From Kiritimatiellia bacterium (GTDB lineage: Bacteria > Verrucomicrobiota > Kiritimatiellia > RFP12 > UBA1067), in contig JAFRDO010000012.1 in NCBI GenBank assembly GCA_017403825.1, forward strand, positions 1 to 64,000: 64,000 bases of DNA. Reading direction: 5' to 3'. Positions within the stretch are counted from its first letter, which is position 1; every line of letters starts with the position of its first letter. The notes beneath the pieces are model-generated. The model did not search any database. It was given only the letters and a program-made list of their open reading frames with translations, and had not been told where the DNA came from. Position numbers and translations under genes: made by a program. Shown piece by piece: positions 43,695 through 51,842 of the stretch.

Positions 43695-45554
43695 TCAAAA
43701 TGCGTCAATCGCGAAAACGTGCGTCTTGCTGCCGCCCCATGTTTCAGTGACAACAAGCCGCAGGGCATCGGCCTCGACCGGCGCGAACGAAACCCTGCGG
43801 AAGCGAAGAATGTTAAGGTTGTCGGAAAAGACGCACTTCCATTTTCCACAAATCCGAGCATCAATACGAAACGCCTTCGCAAGCATCTTCGGCATCTCAA
43901 CGCGTTCAGTTGTCGCCTCAAGCTTGCGCATCCGCTTGCCGCGATGGGTCATCTCGGAGTCGAAGACGAGCCGCGCACCCGAAAGACGCTGCGGCACATC
44001 CCATGAATATGTCATCGTCGTTTCGTTTGGCGCGACCCACACGCCGTTATCCTTGCCGCCGTACTTGCGATCAATGCCGTTTCTGAGAACAGCCACGTCC
44101 TCCGCGCACGTCGCCGCCACCGTGAGAGCAGAGACCTTGCGCCAACGGTACGGCAGCATGCAGTCGTCGTCTTCAAGCGTGTCCTGAAGCTCCGCAATCC
44201 TCTCGCGCCGCAGCTGTGCCGGGTCGATGCCGTACTTTACGAGCATTGCGGCAGCCGTGCCTACGGCCTGTCCGAGCGCAGCGCACGTGCCCATCACACG
44301 CGTCGCCGAAAGCCCCATGTGCGTGCAGGAGATGTCGCGTCCGGCGAACATGAGGTTCGGCACGTTCACGGAGTAGAGGCAGTCGAATGGTATCCCGAAC
44401 GGCGACGGACAGCCGTACTCAACCGATATACGCCCCTTGCGGTGGAACGCGTCGGGGTGGTGGTCGTCGAGTGTCCAGCCCCCGTAGGCTACCACGTCTT
44501 CGAAATGTCCGCCGGAGAGGACATCTTGCTGCGTGAGAATATGCGGGCCGATGAAGCGCGTTGATTCGCGCTTCCCGGGCAACGCCCCGATCCAGTCGAG
44601 GTCGTACCCTTTCGCACGTCCGTCCGGATGGTTATTCATGTACGCCCAAACGCCATACGCGATCTTCTTCAGCTCCTCCTGTATCGCATTGGCATCGCCG
44701 ACCGTGTCAAGGTTGCCGCCATATTCTATCCACCAGAAGTTGTTGTCGTCTGGGTAGAGCCGCCTGTAGTTGACGCGCTTCGTCCCCTTCGGCGGCAGCG
44801 GCTCGTCGGGTTTCGCAAAATCCTCATCCGTAAACTTGTACGCCCAAGGCGGCGGTGCGAACGGATGATGTTCCTTCGTCTTGCGCAACTGGAGGAGGAT
44901 GGAATTGCCCATTGTTCGATGGTCGCCGCCTTGCTGCAAACATGTCTCACCGAACTCTGACGGCAGTTCTCGCCCGCGCCTGAACTTCGCACCTGAAAGC
45001 CTTAGGATTCCATCGCCCGTGCAGTCTGCAAAGAAGCGCCCCTTCACCGTGTAGCGCGTGTAGGCGTTTCCGTTCCATGCGGACACGGCAGTGATGCGCC
45101 CGCCCGCCATCTCCACGCCGTCCACCGACGTGTTAAGGAGAAGCGTGACATTCGGTTCCTCGCGCACCGCCGAAAGCAGAACGTCGTCCCACAGCGTGTA
45201 GCGCATGAGCGGATTGTAGTAGAAGTTCTTAAGCTGAAGTTCTTCGAGTATGCCTGCCTCCTTGTTGTCGTCGCCATGCGCACCGAGAATGCCCATGCGA
45301 ATTTCGCTTGAGGCGTTGCCACCGAGCACCGGACGATCCTGCAGCAGCACGACCTTTGCGCCATGCCGTGCCGCCGAAATCGCCGCGCATACTCCCGAAA
45401 GCCCTCCGCCGCAGACCACGAACTCCGTCTCAAGAGCGACCTCCTTGACGACCCCTGAATTCGCCTCTGTAAGCATGTCCGCCCCGTCCGCGAAAGCAGT
45501 CAAGGCCACCGCGATCAGCGCCACCAAGCGTCTATTCGTCATTTCCTGTTTCAT
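43695..45554 (-). CDS. Exported FAD-dependent oxidoreductase (FAD_oxidored family)
   Basis: The 619-residue protein has a signal-like hydrophobic stretch (about residues 8-24). The Rossmann FAD site reads FVVCGGGLSGVCAAISAARHG near residue 45 and continues with DRPVLGGNASSEIRMGILGAHG, the signature of this family. ADCTGDGILRLSGA lies near 175 and MFAGRDISCTHMGLSATRVMGTCAALGQAVGTAA near 415, both FAD contacts. A beta-sandwich of about 120 residues ends the protein. Exported members of this family are frequent in PVC polysaccharide loci but their substrates are unknown. The start at 45554 lies 7 nt after a -10-like GATAAT; an ATG at 45542 is the alternative. Confidence 0.85.
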   Translation of the reverse strand: MKQEMTNRRLVALIAVALTAFADGADMLTEANSGVVKEVALETEFVVCGGGLSGVCAAISAARHGAKVVLLQDRPVLGGNASSEIRMGILGAHGDDNKEAGILEELQLKNFYYNPLMRYTLWDDVLLSAVREEPNVTLLLNTSVDGVEMAGGRITAVSAWNGNAYTRYTVKGRFFADCTGDGILRLSGAKFRRGRELPSEFGETCLQQGGDHRTMGNSILLQLRKTKEHHPFAPPPWAYKFTDEDFAKPDEPLPPKGTKRVNYRRLYPDDNNFWWIEYGGNLDTVGDANAIQEELKKIAYGVWAYMNNHPDGRAKGYDLDWIGALPGKRESTRFIGPHILTQQDVLSGGHFEDVVAYGGWTLDDHHPDAFHRKGRISVEYGCPSPFGIPFDCLYSVNVPNLMFAGRDISCTHMGLSATRVMGTCAALGQAVGTAAAMLVKYGIDPAQLRRERIAELQDTLEDDDCMLPYRWRKVSALTVAATCAEDVAVLRNGIDRKYGGKDNGVWVAPNETTMTYSWDVPQRLSGARLVFDSEMTHRGKRMRKLEATTERVEMPKMLAKAFRIDARICGKWKCVFSDNLNILRFRRVSFAPVEADALRLVVTETWGGSKTHVFAIDAF

Positions 45555-45561
45555 GCTGCGT

Positions 45562-45567
45562 ATTATC
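45562..45567 (-). promoter_or_regulatory. -10 box upstream of the FAD oxidoreductase
   Basis: The minus strand reads CTACGGATAATACGCAGC and then the ATG at 45554. GATAAT is one base from consensus and lies 7 nt before the start codon, which predicts a leaderless transcript, independent of the upstream glycosidase gene. Confidence 0.4.
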
Positions 45568-45618
45568 CGTAGTGCTTGATGTCACCATGGTTGTCGTTGC
45601 CTTTGGCTGCATCCCGGT

Positions 45619-47568
45619 TTACCTGATTCTGTAAAGTGCCGGTTCGTTCGGCGCAAGTGAAATCTTTACTGTGCGCACGTCCGTCTTCTCCGCAGCATGG
45701 CCAAACTCCGCCGCAACGTCGGAAAAATCATCAGAGAACGTCAGTTCCGCAACATCCGCCTTGTCCTGCGCGTTGACAACGAGAAGCCACGTCGTGCCGT
45801 CCTTCCTCCAAGTGCGCACGCCCCACGCCGACGATGCGCCTGTCACTGTCGGAGCGGGTTCGACCGAAAGCAGCACGGGGAAATATCTGCGCACTTCCTC
45901 GCCAACTTTGCAGATGTCGGCCCACGCCTTGGCGAACGGCAGTCCGTGAGACTCTTTCTGGATGGCAGAGAATGAATAATAGACGAGTCCGTTCGCGCCG
46001 GACGCGATGCACTGCCACGACATCGACCGCATCTCGTCAACCGTCGGCATCCTGTTCTGCGGGCTGCCGGGATGTTCGGTACGATATCCGCCCCAGTCGA
46101 ACGCCTGCGGCACCTGCCACATCGGACGCAGCCCAAAATACGCATGATCGGTCTTGCGCGTCCAGTCCGTCACCATAGACAGCGGCTTGTCGGGCACCGG
46201 GTACGGGTCGGTTCCGATCACGTCGAACGTCGGCGTCATCTCCCGCAGGAACTGAAGCTGGTAGATGACAGCCCACGTCGGATGATCCGGGTCGGCGCGT
46301 TCCAGGAATTCGCGGCGGCGCGTCAGCATTCCATACCATCCGTCGCCCACAAGTTCGTCGTTCACGTACCAGGCGAGAAGTCCGGGATGGTTCTTGAAGG
46401 CATCGACCTTCGCCTGCACATAGGAATCTGCGGCATCTTCGCTAGTCACGGACTTCGGTGTGTGCTTAGCTCCAGCATATACGTCCTTTACGGAATATAT
46501 CACCATGACGCCGTTCGTCCAGTAGAAATCCATTCCGACGGCGTCCGGCGCCTGATACGGCATTATACAGTTGAACGGGCCCTTCACGTATTCCGCGCGG
46601 CGACTGGCGCTGCCGGTGTACATTCCAAGCGGAAAGAACGGCTTTCCATCGACAATCGTGCGCCGGTATTCATCGATCCACACGCGACGCGATGGCATCT
46701 TGGCGACGTGGTTGAACGACAACTTCGCTGCGCCGAGAACCGAGCCGTCCGGCGCCCTGAGGCGGAACGCGACGACACTCCTGCCAAGCTTGAGTTCCTC
46801 TGCCGCAAGCGAGAACCGAGACTCGTCACGCGAAAGACCTTGCGCTAGAACGGTTTTTCTCGAACCATCCGACGTCTCATAGGAGAACTCGGCGTTCAAC
46901 TCTTCGGGAGAGTGTTTCTTGGGAACCGCAAGTCCGACCCTGAATTCGATGCGCCCGCTGTCCGCCGTATTTCGGTATGCGGAGGAAAGAAGATGCTCGA
47001 CAATCGGCTTCTCGTATGGCGCAACCTCCAGATCGTCAAAGTACGCCTTCCCGACGCAGCCGGGCGAACAATACGGTATGAATCTGAAGCTTGCCGCCTT
47101 TTCGGGAATCGCCGTCGTCACGCCCTCAATGCGCGTCCAATCCGTTGTGCCCTTCAGCCCTCCTGTATATGACCCGCCGAGATGCCGTCCGTTCACATCA
47201 CTCCACTCTATTCCAAGCGTCGCGCCATGCACGTTCGCGGGTCCCAGTCCTTCAGTGCGGATCCAAGCGGAAAATCGGTACGTCTGCCCTGGCTCAAGCC
47301 GAATTTTCTGCGAAGGGAACGCATACGGTAGCTTTGGGTCGGCATTTTTGTAGACAAGCGCCGAGGTTCCGTTCATGCCGAAGCCCTTTGCCACGGAATA
47401 GGCAGGCGGCAGCCACCAGCCTTCGCCGCCACGTTCAAAATCAAGGTTTACAGCTCGAGCCCCCCTGTCACCGACATCCGCTGAAACCATGCGCGGACAC
47501 GCAAGCAGCACCGATGTCACCAACAAGGCTTTTCTTGCTGTTCCACAGAACGCTTTTCCTGTTGCCAT
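45619..47568 (-). CDS. Exported glycosidase-like protein with N-terminal carbohydrate-binding module
   Basis: After a signal peptide (to about residue 30), residues 37-185 form a CBM4/9-like beta-sandwich (VNLDFERGGEGWWLPP, QTYRFSAWIRTEG, KAYFDDLEV). A second beta domain (about 190-310) leads to RTIVDGKPFFPLGMYTG, the usual entry to a clan GH-A barrel as in GH2-type enzymes. WYVNDELVGDGWY near 400 holds the likely acid/base Glu, and TFDVIGTDPYPVP and GLVYYSFSAI follow. The family cannot be fixed. It lies 21 bp after the beta-helix gene and ends before the FAD oxidoreductase promoter. Confidence 0.75.
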   Translation of the reverse strand: MATGKAFCGTARKALLVTSVLLACPRMVSADVGDRGARAVNLDFERGGEGWWLPPAYSVAKGFGMNGTSALVYKNADPKLPYAFPSQKIRLEPGQTYRFSAWIRTEGLGPANVHGATLGIEWSDVNGRHLGGSYTGGLKGTTDWTRIEGVTTAIPEKAASFRFIPYCSPGCVGKAYFDDLEVAPYEKPIVEHLLSSAYRNTADSGRIEFRVGLAVPKKHSPEELNAEFSYETSDGSRKTVLAQGLSRDESRFSLAAEELKLGRSVVAFRLRAPDGSVLGAAKLSFNHVAKMPSRRVWIDEYRRTIVDGKPFFPLGMYTGSASRRAEYVKGPFNCIMPYQAPDAVGMDFYWTNGVMVIYSVKDVYAGAKHTPKSVTSEDAADSYVQAKVDAFKNHPGLLAWYVNDELVGDGWYGMLTRRREFLERADPDHPTWAVIYQLQFLREMTPTFDVIGTDPYPVPDKPLSMVTDWTRKTDHAYFGLRPMWQVPQAFDWGGYRTEHPGSPQNRMPTVDEMRSMSWQCIASGANGLVYYSFSAIQKESHGLPFAKAWADICKVGEEVRRYFPVLLSVEPAPTVTGASSAWGVRTWRKDGTTWLLVVNAQDKADVAELTFSDDFSDVAAEFGHAAEKTDVRTVKISLAPNEPALYRIR

Positions 47569-47589
47569 GGATATCTTCTTTTATCGCAT

Positions 47590-49572
47590 CTACTGAAACA
47601 TGATCACCATGCCATTTAAAACGACAAACTCATAGCAGCCCATGTTAGGACCTTTCCCCATCACTCGTGCGTTTCCGGCAATGTCGAAAGCGTTCGCCAT
47701 CCAAGGCTCAAGCAATGCCGTATCCTTGCACGGAGACGAACTTCTGAGCAAAAAGTCGCCGTTGACGGAATCAGCAAACTTCGGATTGGCATTGACGCAG
47801 CCGTTCGCCGCCGTAAATTGATTGTAAGGGCTGGGCGCTGGGTAGGCGCACGAATGGCTTGCCGTCACAGTAGTGCCGCTACGGAACCAGTCATTCGCAC
47901 CTTCAGACACTCCATTCATCGTGTTGCCTGCGATTATCGTATTTATGACTGAACAACTCCAGCGATTGTATAACCCTGCGCCGAACTGATTGGATCCGCC
48001 GCTCGTCACATCGTTGCATGTGATCGTGCAGGCATCCACCACAGGCTTGTCATAGCTCAGCAGGTAAATTCCGCCTCCGCAGTGGTAATAACCGGAAGTT
48101 GACACGCGGTTATAGGCAAAAAGGCTGTTGCGCAGAATGAGAGGGGTTCCCGAGTTGCGACTTGAATTATTCTCTCTGTGGAACAAAGCTCCGCCACAGT
48201 CCGATGCAACATTGTTTGTAAACGCACAGCCGTAGAACTCTCCATACATTCCTTTCGGATTGGATCCGTCCGCTCCGCTCGTAGAATAATTCGCGCGGCC
48301 GCATGACACTGCACCACCATACTTCGTTGAAACATTCGACGCAAAGATGCAATTCGTAAAGGCAAAGTACGAGCCCTCATCCTGTTCAAACGCCGCCGCG
48401 CCGCCATAGCCGCTACGGTTCAAGGTGAACGTGCAATTTGACAGCGAAGCGGATGCCATGAGCATCATATAAAAAGCGCCGCCATCATCCGCATTGTTGG
48501 AAGAAAAGTCACATCCGGTGACAGACACCCTCGATTGGCTTGTGCAATACACCGCGCCGCCCTTCCCGGCCACATTTCCGCTGAAGCTGCAATCATTAAG
48601 CGAAACGCGTGAGGTATCCGCAAGAAGCATGCCCCCTCCGTTGTCGCCGTTGCTTGAGCTGTTCCCGTTGAATGAACAATTCTCAAACGTACCAGTGCCA
48701 TCCCAAACAAGGACTCCACCGCCCCTTAACGCATGGCACAGCGCAAACGTCGAACCCGACACCAACGCAGAAGGACCAAGCGAAAGATAGGCTCCGCCGC
48801 CTTTTCCTGTCGTCGTGCAGTTGGAAATCACACAGTCAACAATCCTCTCGGAGCCCCCCTTCCCGCCAGCGCTTGCAATTCCACCTGCGCATATTTCCTG
48901 CTCCCCACAGTCTGTCGCAGAACAGTTGCGGATAATGGTGCGCTCAACCGTAGCATTGCCATACGAGTTGTTCAGAAACACGCCTGCCGCGCCATCTCCG
49001 TTAATGGCCGAGCAGTTTTCCACTAAACAGTCTATTATCTTTCCAGCGCCAAAGACATATGCGCCACCAGCAGTCTTGCCCGTGCATGTCGCTCTGCAAC
49101 AAGTAATCACACAATTGGTAAGGACGACCGGGGCGGTGGTCTCTGTGGAGGAACCGACTCTTACGCCTCCACCGATTCCGGTAGTCGTCGCAACGCCATT
49201 GGAGAAGGTTATGCCTTCTATCATCACGCAGCGCGCCAGATTCAGCAAGTTGAAAGTTCCGTCTCCGTATATGACGGCATCTACAGGATTCCCGGTAGAA
49301 CTTCTGATTATGTCTGCATTCGCAAGATTTGACGTGTACTGTCCTGCCATTGACAAAGTGCCTGTTGCGGCATACTTGCCCGGAAGAATCACAAGCTCGT
49401 CCTTCGAGTCTTTGGCGTGTACCTGCGAGATGGCCTTGTTTATGGTTTTGAATGCAGCAGACTCGCTCGTGCCTGCGGCACTGTCGTCGCCGTCTGGCTT
49501 CAAGTAGTATGTAGTCGCATGCGTCGAGCCAACCATGACCACCGCCGCGCTGATTACCAGTAGTTTCTTCAT
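47590..49572 (-). CDS. Exported right-handed parallel beta-helix protein with the C-terminal tail motif
   Basis: The 660-residue protein has a signal peptide (residues 1-19). TTYYLKPDGDDSAAGTSESAAFKTI follows, the usual start of DUF1565-type beta-helix proteins. Residues about 90-600 are a long series of short repeats rich in Asn, Cys, Ser and Gly with NCSF/NCTF/GCDFS and GGGA/GGAVYC elements, as in Chlamydia-type polymorphic outer membrane repeats and pectate-lyase-like folds. No catalytic set is clear, so it could bind or cleave a polysaccharide. It ends GMVIMFQ, the shared tail. It heads the operon with the CBM glycosidase. A long leader of about 170-180 nt separates it from the duplicated promoter segment. 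Confidence 0.8.
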   Translation of the reverse strand: MKKLLVISAAVVMVGSTHATTYYLKPDGDDSAAGTSESAAFKTINKAISQVHAKDSKDELVILPGKYAATGTLSMAGQYTSNLANADIIRSSTGNPVDAVIYGDGTFNLLNLARCVMIEGITFSNGVATTTGIGGGVRVGSSTETTAPVVLTNCVITCCRATCTGKTAGGAYVFGAGKIIDCLVENCSAINGDGAAGVFLNNSYGNATVERTIIRNCSATDCGEQEICAGGIASAGGKGGSERIVDCVISNCTTTGKGGGAYLSLGPSALVSGSTFALCHALRGGGVLVWDGTGTFENCSFNGNSSSNGDNGGGMLLADTSRVSLNDCSFSGNVAGKGGAVYCTSQSRVSVTGCDFSSNNADDGGAFYMMLMASASLSNCTFTLNRSGYGGAAAFEQDEGSYFAFTNCIFASNVSTKYGGAVSCGRANYSTSGADGSNPKGMYGEFYGCAFTNNVASDCGGALFHRENNSSRNSGTPLILRNSLFAYNRVSTSGYYHCGGGIYLLSYDKPVVDACTITCNDVTSGGSNQFGAGLYNRWSCSVINTIIAGNTMNGVSEGANDWFRSGTTVTASHSCAYPAPSPYNQFTAANGCVNANPKFADSVNGDFLLRSSSPCKDTALLEPWMANAFDIAGNARVMGKGPNMGCYEFVVLNGMVIMFQ

Positions 49573-49669
49573 CGCCTTGTTTCCTTGTTTATGCCGTTAG
49601 GTGTTAAATTGCTGTTTGTGCTAAACCGCAGAATGGACGAACGGGACAGCGTAGGTACGAGCCGCCGAC

Positions 49670-49684
49670 ACCATGTCACATGGT
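49670..49684. promoter_or_regulatory. 15-bp odd palindrome in the leader of the beta-helix gene, candidate operator
   Basis: ACCATGT-C-ACATGGT is a perfect 7-bp inverted repeat around one base. It lies about 70 bp downstream of the -10 in the duplicated promoter segment and about 100 bp before the ATG. LacI/GntR-type repressors bind such sites, but there is no second copy upstream of the sister operon, so the role is open. Confidence 0.35.
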
Positions 49685-49724
49685 AATTCTATCGTTGCAG
49701 TCGGCATAAACTTTATCACCTACA

Positions 49725-49808
49725 ATCTGGCGAGGGGTGATTCATAGCGCATATTATACCAAAGCCGCCTGACCTAAACAAGTTGGATGCCTGACGGGCA
49801 CTATTCGA
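49725..49808 (-). promoter_or_regulatory. Duplicated promoter segment, copy 2
   Basis: This 84-bp segment matches copy 1 at 43512-43599. The -10 TATAAT is at 49753-49758 on the minus strand, preceded by TTTGG and by the same TTGTTT at 17 bp. It lies upstream of the beta-helix protein gene. Similarity to copy 1 stops abruptly at both ends, which suggests recombination or duplication. Confidence 0.65.
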
Positions 49809-49927
49809 CAAGGGCGGATTCCGCTTCGTGATCGCAGACCCGAACTACTTCTGCAACGAACCAGGCAAGTTCATCCACCACGAGAACGGCTACTATTTCA
49901 AGCGTTTCACTGCAATTGCCGCTATTG
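49804..49927 (+). pseudogene. Plus-strand gene remnant
   Basis: Read on the plus strand from 49804, about 40 codons encode FDKGGFRFVIADPNYFC and NEPGKFIHHENGYYFKRF, a protein-like sequence with aromatic and charged residues that does not look like an antisense shadow. It begins exactly where the duplicated promoter segment ends and runs into the 3' end of the GH36 gene with no start codon or upstream part. I do not recognise the family. It is best read as the remains of a gene lost in a rearrangement. Confidence 0.4.
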
Positions 49928-51832
49928 AGCACGGTTTGCAATTTCGCGCCGTGAAGCGAGGCGGGCATAGCCGGAAACCGGAATGCGGACGCGCAAAACA
50001 CCCGATTCGATGCGAACGGTCCCCGTCTTCTCGCCGACGGTGTTGAACATCTCGGCCATGCGCGGCGAAGACGAGTCGACGATCACTGCATCCGTGCCAG
50101 TCGCGTTGACCACATAGGTCGTTCGGGACGGATCGCCTGCGCTGACGCAGGCGTTGTCCGCATAGGCGGTGACGATCCGCTCCTTCTCGTTCTCCGCCTC
50201 TATCCATGTGTAGCCGTTCTCCGCATGATGCGGCGTGAACGCCCCCTTCAGCAGCGCGTCGCGGTGCCTCTGTGAAAAGCCGATCCAGTGGCGGATGACG
50301 GCACGGTGCGCCGGATTTATCTTCTTGAGAACCATCGAATACTGTATCGTGGAATAAAGCACGTTCAGGATCGGCAAGGCCGCGCCCTCAGGCGTCTCGT
50401 CCTTGCTCCACACAAGCATGTCGGAATGAACGGCGATTCCGCCCGACGTCAGGCGAAGGTCGCACATGCGCCTGCGGTTTGCGCACGGATCGGCGGGACA
50501 GTCCGCAACACGCATCATGTTGCCGTACTGGAGGATCGCCGGACCCATGTAGTGCTGGCGGAACTCCACAAGCACGTCTGGCTTTATCGCCCGGAGCCTC
50601 ATAAGGACGTCTTTCATGAGACGGTCGACGGCCTCCGGCACAGACCGGCAGTCGCGTCCTGCGAAGCCGCCCTTCGCGGCAGGATCACCGCCAGGCTGGA
50701 CGAACTGGTCGATGAAGTCGAGCTTCACGCCGTCGAAGCCCCATTCGCCGACCACGCGCTCGTATGTACTAATCAGGTATTCGCGCACCTCAGGGAAACG
50801 CGGGTCGAGAATGGCGACACGCCCGGGGGATTTTGCGCCCCGGACGAAAAGCGCCTTGTCCTTGAACCTTTCCCACGCCTTCGATTCGTCCCCGACATAG
50901 GGAACGGCCAGCCAGAGCATGTACCTGAGGCCTGTCTTGCGGACGGCGGCGACGTGCGCCTTCATGTCCGGGAACCGCGACGGTACCGGCAGCCAGTCGC
51001 CCGTGGCCGAATAAAACGTCGCGCTGTCCGTCTTCTGCCAACCGTCGTCGAGGATCATCGTCTTCATGCCGAGCGATACGGCCTCTCGCGCCTCTTCCTC
51101 CAGTTCCGTCGCACGGACGTCCTGCAGGTATGCGTACCATGTCGAATAGAGCGGGTCGAAAGCCGCCTCCGGCACGAATGCCTCCGCAAATCCGTTCCGC
51201 CCGGCTATCCAGCGCGTGCAGTCGCGCACTGTTTCCGCAAAACCTCCGTTCCGCCTGTCCAGCATCACGGAACACGAATACGACTTCATCTTCGCGGCGG
51301 ACTGCTGGAAGAATTCGCAACGCCCCACTATTTCGCAGGTGCGGTCGTCGGCATAGAGACCGAACGTCAGCGGATGGAACGCCTCGGAGCATGCCAGCGC
51401 GACCGGGGAGCGCTCCGCCGAGTTGAACCCCACGGCTATCGGCGTGTCGCACGCGAGCTGCGAACTGTATCTGGCCAATCCTCTCCACCAGAGCTGAGGC
51501 CAAAGATGGCAGCCCTCCCGATCGAAGGCGCTGACCCAGACGTTCTGCACGCCGGCGCCAGGCACACGAAAGGACACTCCGAACTTCGGCGGCACGGCCT
51601 CCACCGGCGAGTCGATCTTCACCGTAACCACATCACGCCCCGCGTCCTGGGAACCGGACACGCTGAACTCCCACCCTCCTGCGTCGTCGCATGTTACCTC
51701 GGCCACGCCTGCGCCAACGGTCTGCACCGTGGCGGTGACCTTGGCCTTCTGGCCCATGTCCGTGGCGAACACGGCGCACGCGCCCCATGCAACGCTGAGC
51801 AAGCACACCGATTTCGTCGTCTTCGAGCTCAT
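49922..51832 (-). CDS. Exported alpha-galactosidase-like enzyme (GH36 type)
   Basis: From the ATG at 51832 (636 residues, AGGA upstream) the protein has a signal peptide and a beta-rich N-terminal domain (about 25-235). A TIM barrel follows with TWYAYLQDV, MKTMILDDGWQKTD, MLWLAVPYVG and GFDGVKLDFIDQF, where the Lys-Leu-Asp supplies the nucleophile Asp, and NMMRVADCPAD, the expected acid/base region. This is the melibiase (GH36/GH27, clan GH-D) layout. The C-terminal beta domain ends close to the plus-strand remnant. It is the third gene of the operon headed by the autotransporter-strand protein. Confidence 0.84.
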   Translation of the reverse strand: MSSKTTKSVCLLSVAWGACAVFATDMGQKAKVTATVQTVGAGVAEVTCDDAGGWEFSVSGSQDAGRDVVTVKIDSPVEAVPPKFGVSFRVPGAGVQNVWVSAFDREGCHLWPQLWWRGLARYSSQLACDTPIAVGFNSAERSPVALACSEAFHPLTFGLYADDRTCEIVGRCEFFQQSAAKMKSYSCSVMLDRRNGGFAETVRDCTRWIAGRNGFAEAFVPEAAFDPLYSTWYAYLQDVRATELEEEAREAVSLGMKTMILDDGWQKTDSATFYSATGDWLPVPSRFPDMKAHVAAVRKTGLRYMLWLAVPYVGDESKAWERFKDKALFVRGAKSPGRVAILDPRFPEVREYLISTYERVVGEWGFDGVKLDFIDQFVQPGGDPAAKGGFAGRDCRSVPEAVDRLMKDVLMRLRAIKPDVLVEFRQHYMGPAILQYGNMMRVADCPADPCANRRRMCDLRLTSGGIAVHSDMLVWSKDETPEGAALPILNVLYSTIQYSMVLKKINPAHRAVIRHWIGFSQRHRDALLKGAFTPHHAENGYTWIEAENEKERIVTAYADNACVSAGDPSRTTYVVNATGTDAVIVDSSSPRMAEMFNTVGEKTGTVRIESGVLRVRIPVSGYARLASRREIANRAQ

Positions 51833-51842
51833 TCTCGTTGTC

